From positions 124,001 through 188,000 of the forward strand of contig JAIPJS010000006.1 of NCBI GenBank assembly GCA_021734025.1: a stretch of DNA of 64,000 nucleotides, read 5' to 3'. Position numbers and translations under genes: made by a program. A model generated the notes under the pieces. The model did not search any database. It saw nothing but the letters and a program-made list of their open reading frames with translations, and was not told where the DNA came from. Source of the DNA: Candidatus Neomarinimicrobiota bacterium (lineage in GTDB: Bacteria; Fidelibacterota; JAANXI01). Of this stretch, positions 62,043-64,000 are shown piece by piece (position 1 is the stretch's first letter; each line of letters opens with the position of its first letter).

Positions 62043-62752
62043 CTATAAAACTCCGTTATCTGCTGGTATATTATATCCACTTCTTCCGTCGAATGTACCA
62101 CATGAAGTGGTTTTTCTGCATAGATTTTATCCCGCCACTCCGGTCGTCGATTGACAATCAGGGCTTTCGCTCCGTTCTGATGTGCACAGATTGCATCTCG
62201 TGGTGTATCGCCAACGATTAAAGTCTGCTCGGGATCATACGATTCGCCAAGTAACCGCTCTGCCTTTTCCCAGGCAATGACCGGGAGCTCGTTCCGGTCG
62301 ATGGAATCGCTGCCGAATGCGCCGAAGGCAAAATCCTCCCAGATATCGAACGGCGCCAATTTGATCTTTGCGCCGGTGACCAGATTCCCGGTCAGGAGGG
62401 CCAGGCGGATTTCCGACCGTTGTTTCAGCCGCTCAAGTAATTCCGGGATGCCCGGATACAGGTACTGGTCATCCCGCTCGGGATACGCCACTTCGAGGAT
62501 TTCAAGGTAGCGCTCGCCAACTTTTTCTACCACCGCCTCGGGGTTGCCGTCCAATAATCCCGTCCGGCTCAATGCATTTTTGATAATCCCCAGATCGGTA
62601 TATCCTGCAACATCTTCGATCCGCAACTCAATCTTTTCGCCGGTTATATCTGTCAATGCTCTCCCAAGGGATTCCCTGGCCGACGATCCGCAGTGCAGCA
62701 GCGTGCCGTCGATGTCGAAGAGAACGAGCTTATTTGGTTGATTTGAAGTCAT
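62039..62752 (-). CDS. HAD-superfamily phosphatase (Gph-like)
   Basis: 237 residues: motif I LFDIDGTLLHCG, motif II LLTGN, motif III Lys in WEKAERLLG, motif IV TLIVGDTPRDAICAH. Phosphoglycolate phosphatase-like; substrate open. Coupled to metH by a 4-nt overlap. The ATG at 62752 has no Shine-Dalgarno sequence and an octamer array begins 8 nt upstream, as at the EEP gene. Confidence 0.88.
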   Translation of the reverse strand: MTSNQPNKLVLFDIDGTLLHCGSSARESLGRALTDITGEKIELRIEDVAGYTDLGIIKNALSRTGLLDGNPEAVVEKVGERYLEILEVAYPERDDQYLYPGIPELLERLKQRSEIRLALLTGNLVTGAKIKLAPFDIWEDFAFGAFGSDSIDRNELPVIAWEKAERLLGESYDPEQTLIVGDTPRDAICAHQNGAKALIVNRRPEWRDKIYAEKPLHVVHSTEEVDIIYQQITEFYR

Positions 62753-62759
62753 TTATCAA

Positions 62760-62839
62760 GTGTTATAGTGTTCGGGTGTTTGAGTGTTCAAGTAGCTGCG
62801 TGATTCCGTGTTATTGTGTTAATGTGTTATCGTTTCGCG
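62760..62839. repeat. Degenerate octamer array (copy D)
   Basis: Nine or ten octamers in one register: GTGTTATA, GTGTTCGG, GTGTTTGA, GTGTTCAA, GTAGCTGC, GTGATTCC, GTGTTATT, GTGTTAAT, GTGTTATC. No GGGATCCC middle in this copy. The remaining part of 62840-62952 holds nothing I recognise. Confidence 0.78.
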
Positions 62840-62952
62840 CCTTCTTAGTCATCCCGGGGGATTCCTACCGGGGTAATCCTAATCTTAATCTAGTTTTTCC
62901 TGCCGGAGAATGATATAGGTAACAGCCGCGTCTTAGTGTTAGTAATCGACCG

Positions 62953-63027
62953 CCTTGGAATGAGATTCCAAGGCTAAATTTTAAGTCTCGCAATCTCATT
63001 GCGAGGCCAGAGCCATATTTCTGGCTC
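62953..63027. repeat. Three hairpins after pyk
   Basis: CCTTGGAAT-GAG-ATTCCAAGG, then CTCGCAAT-CTC-ATTGCGAG, then GAGCCA-TATTTC-TGGCTC, one after another just before the pyk stop codon (which lies at 63032). The first two have complementary loops GAG and CTC, so a kissing pair is possible. They may act in pyk transcript termination. Confidence 0.6.
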
Positions 63028-63031
63028 ACCC

Positions 63032-64000
63032 CTACGTCACCGAAAATTCATCTGCCGGTTCGCCTTTGTCTCCGACGACCTGCACCTTCATCAGATTTGT
63101 GGTGCCTGGAACGCCAATGGGCACACCGGCGGATAGCACAATTCGATCGTCGTCAATAACTACACCGAGCTCTTTTAAATGTGCCTCGGCGAGGTCGAAC
63201 ATTTCATCGGTGTTCAGGGCGTTGGTAATACGCAGCGGATGTACCCCCCAAACCAGGTTCAGCTGCCGCTGGATATCGACGGATGGTGTCAGCGCATAAA
63301 TAGGGGCAGGTGGACGATATTTACTTACCATCCGGGCGGTACTGCCGCTCTGCGTAAACGTCACGATGGCCTTGGCTCTCACATCTATGGCAGCCTGAAA
63401 TACCGCATGGCTCACCGAATCGGCGATGGATTTCATGTAATCCGTGGGATAGCGCCGCTGGGAATAGTTGATTTCCCTTTCCGTAGATAATATGATACTG
63501 TTCATCATATCCACGGCTACCACCGGATATTTCCCGACCGCGGTTTCGCCGGAGAGCATCACACAATCGGTGCCGTCATAAATAGCGTTGGCAACATCTG
63601 CCGCTTCCGCCCGCGTTGGCCGGTTATTCTCGATCATTGATTCCAGCATCTGGGTGGCGGTTATTACCGGCTTCCCGGCTTGATTACACTTCTGTATGAG
63701 CTGCTTCTGCAAATGCGGCACATTTTCGATGGGTAACTCCACTCCCAGATCGCCTCTGGCGACCATCACACCCTGAAATGCCTCGATGATCTCGTCAATC
63801 TCCCGGATGGCCTGCGGTGTTTCAATCTTTGCGACGATAGGTTTGCAGATACCCTCCTCCCGCATCACCTCATACACCGATTTGATATTCTCCGCTTCCC
63901 GGACAAAACTCAGCGCAAACCAGTCCACGCCAGCGTGCAGGCCAAACCGCAAATTCGCCTTATCATCCTTAGAGAGCGCAGGCAGATCGATATCCGTATC
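63032..64000 (-). CDS. pyk: Pyruvate kinase, N-terminal part outside window
   Basis: 323 visible codons, open to the right edge. Starts within the barrel (DIDLPALSKDDKANLRFGL), then the catalytic Lys region PIVAKIETPQA, the Mg/substrate segment MVARGDLGVELP and GKPVITATQMLESM, and the C-terminal allosteric domain (AIVTFTQSGSTARMVSKYRP), ending GVPIGVPGTTNLMKV and a short tail. Last step of glycolysis (PEP to pyruvate). Three hairpins lie after its stop. Confidence 0.96.
   Translation of the reverse strand, partial: DTDIDLPALSKDDKANLRFGLHAGVDWFALSFVREAENIKSVYEVMREEGICKPIVAKIETPQAIREIDEIIEAFQGVMVARGDLGVELPIENVPHLQKQLIQKCNQAGKPVITATQMLESMIENNRPTRAEAADVANAIYDGTDCVMLSGETAVGKYPVVAVDMMNSIILSTEREINYSQRRYPTDYMKSIADSVSHAVFQAAIDVRAKAIVTFTQSGSTARMVSKYRPPAPIYALTPSVDIQRQLNLVWGVHPLRITNALNTDEMFDLAEAHLKELGVVIDDDRIVLSAGVPIGVPGTTNLMKVQVVGDKGEPADEFSVT

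Noticed and set aside
62753-63031. Cobalamin or SAM riboswitch ahead of metH and its HAD partner
   Set aside because: No B12-box or SAM core; the region holds an octamer array and the hairpins after pyk.

Overview
The window reads as bacterial chromosome from an uncultured-type member of the Fibrobacteres-Chlorobi-Bacteroidetes (FCB) superphylum, most likely near Marinimicrobia/Calditrichota-like lineages. This placement is an inference. It rests on the gene run rho, aspartate aminotransferase, rpmE, DUF1385, prfA, prmC and a (geranyl)geranylglycerol-phosphate-type UbiA prenyltransferase, on a PorV-like outer-membrane protein and several predicted outer-membrane barrels, on MotAB next to cell-wall genes, and on a CHASE2 adenylate cyclase envelope cluster. 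Almost all genes lie on the minus strand. Both window ends cut a gene: a secreted EEP-family hydrolase on the left and pyruvate kinase on the right.

Layout, left to right. 1-8.4 kb: secreted EEP hydrolase, pgi, a frameshifted REP-associated tyrosine transposase (RAYT) inside a cluster of its repeats, dut, an MrfA-like helicase, a HAD hydrolase and an RsbRD-like protein. 8.4-19.7 kb: glycosyltransferase, acidic TPR protein, pccB, radC, the B12-binding subunit of methylmalonyl-CoA mutase, dtd, dnaE, a UbiA prenyltransferase and prmC. 20-37 kb: prfA, DUF1385, rpmE, aspartate aminotransferase, rho, then a long probable operon motA-motB-two outer-membrane proteins-amidase-murI-folC, then an orphan barrel, an FtsB-like protein and eno. 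37-49.5 kb: a FemAB-like acyltransferase, a DASS transporter, a cytochrome c-barrel fusion with a clear terminator, and a five-gene envelope cluster (CHASE2 cyclase, SH3-M48 peptidase, CsgG-like, lipoprotein, LPP20-like). 50-64 kb: fumC, cysQ with a cysteine-less peroxiredoxin relative, an AT-rich accessory island, metH, a HAD phosphatase and pyk.

The most unusual part is the accessory island at about 53.7-58.3 kb. It holds a 69-residue secreted peptide with four cysteines, two secreted beta-propeller-like proteins, a membrane-anchored CxxC thioredoxin-like protein, and an upstream sigma-54 activator that has a cysteine-rich N-terminus instead of a receiver domain. Between activator and peptide are three copies of TGTTCA-N6-TGAA and a weak sigma-54-like promoter, placed as an enhancer-driven promoter would be. 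I read it as a regulated secreted-peptide system of unknown function.

The intergenic DNA is also unusually rich in repeats. There are (1) about 82-nt REP pairs with a GTTGGTAGT head around the RAYT gene, plus distant single copies; (2) degenerate tandem octamers GTGTTNNN at four loci, two abutting start codons; (3) two-hairpin elements ending in GCCGGGGCTATT; (4) periodic CGGAT/GCAGAT stretches that begin at stop codons; and (5) long GTCATTCYGA...GGATGAC inverted repeats. No tRNA, rRNA, CRISPR array or complete insertion sequence was seen.
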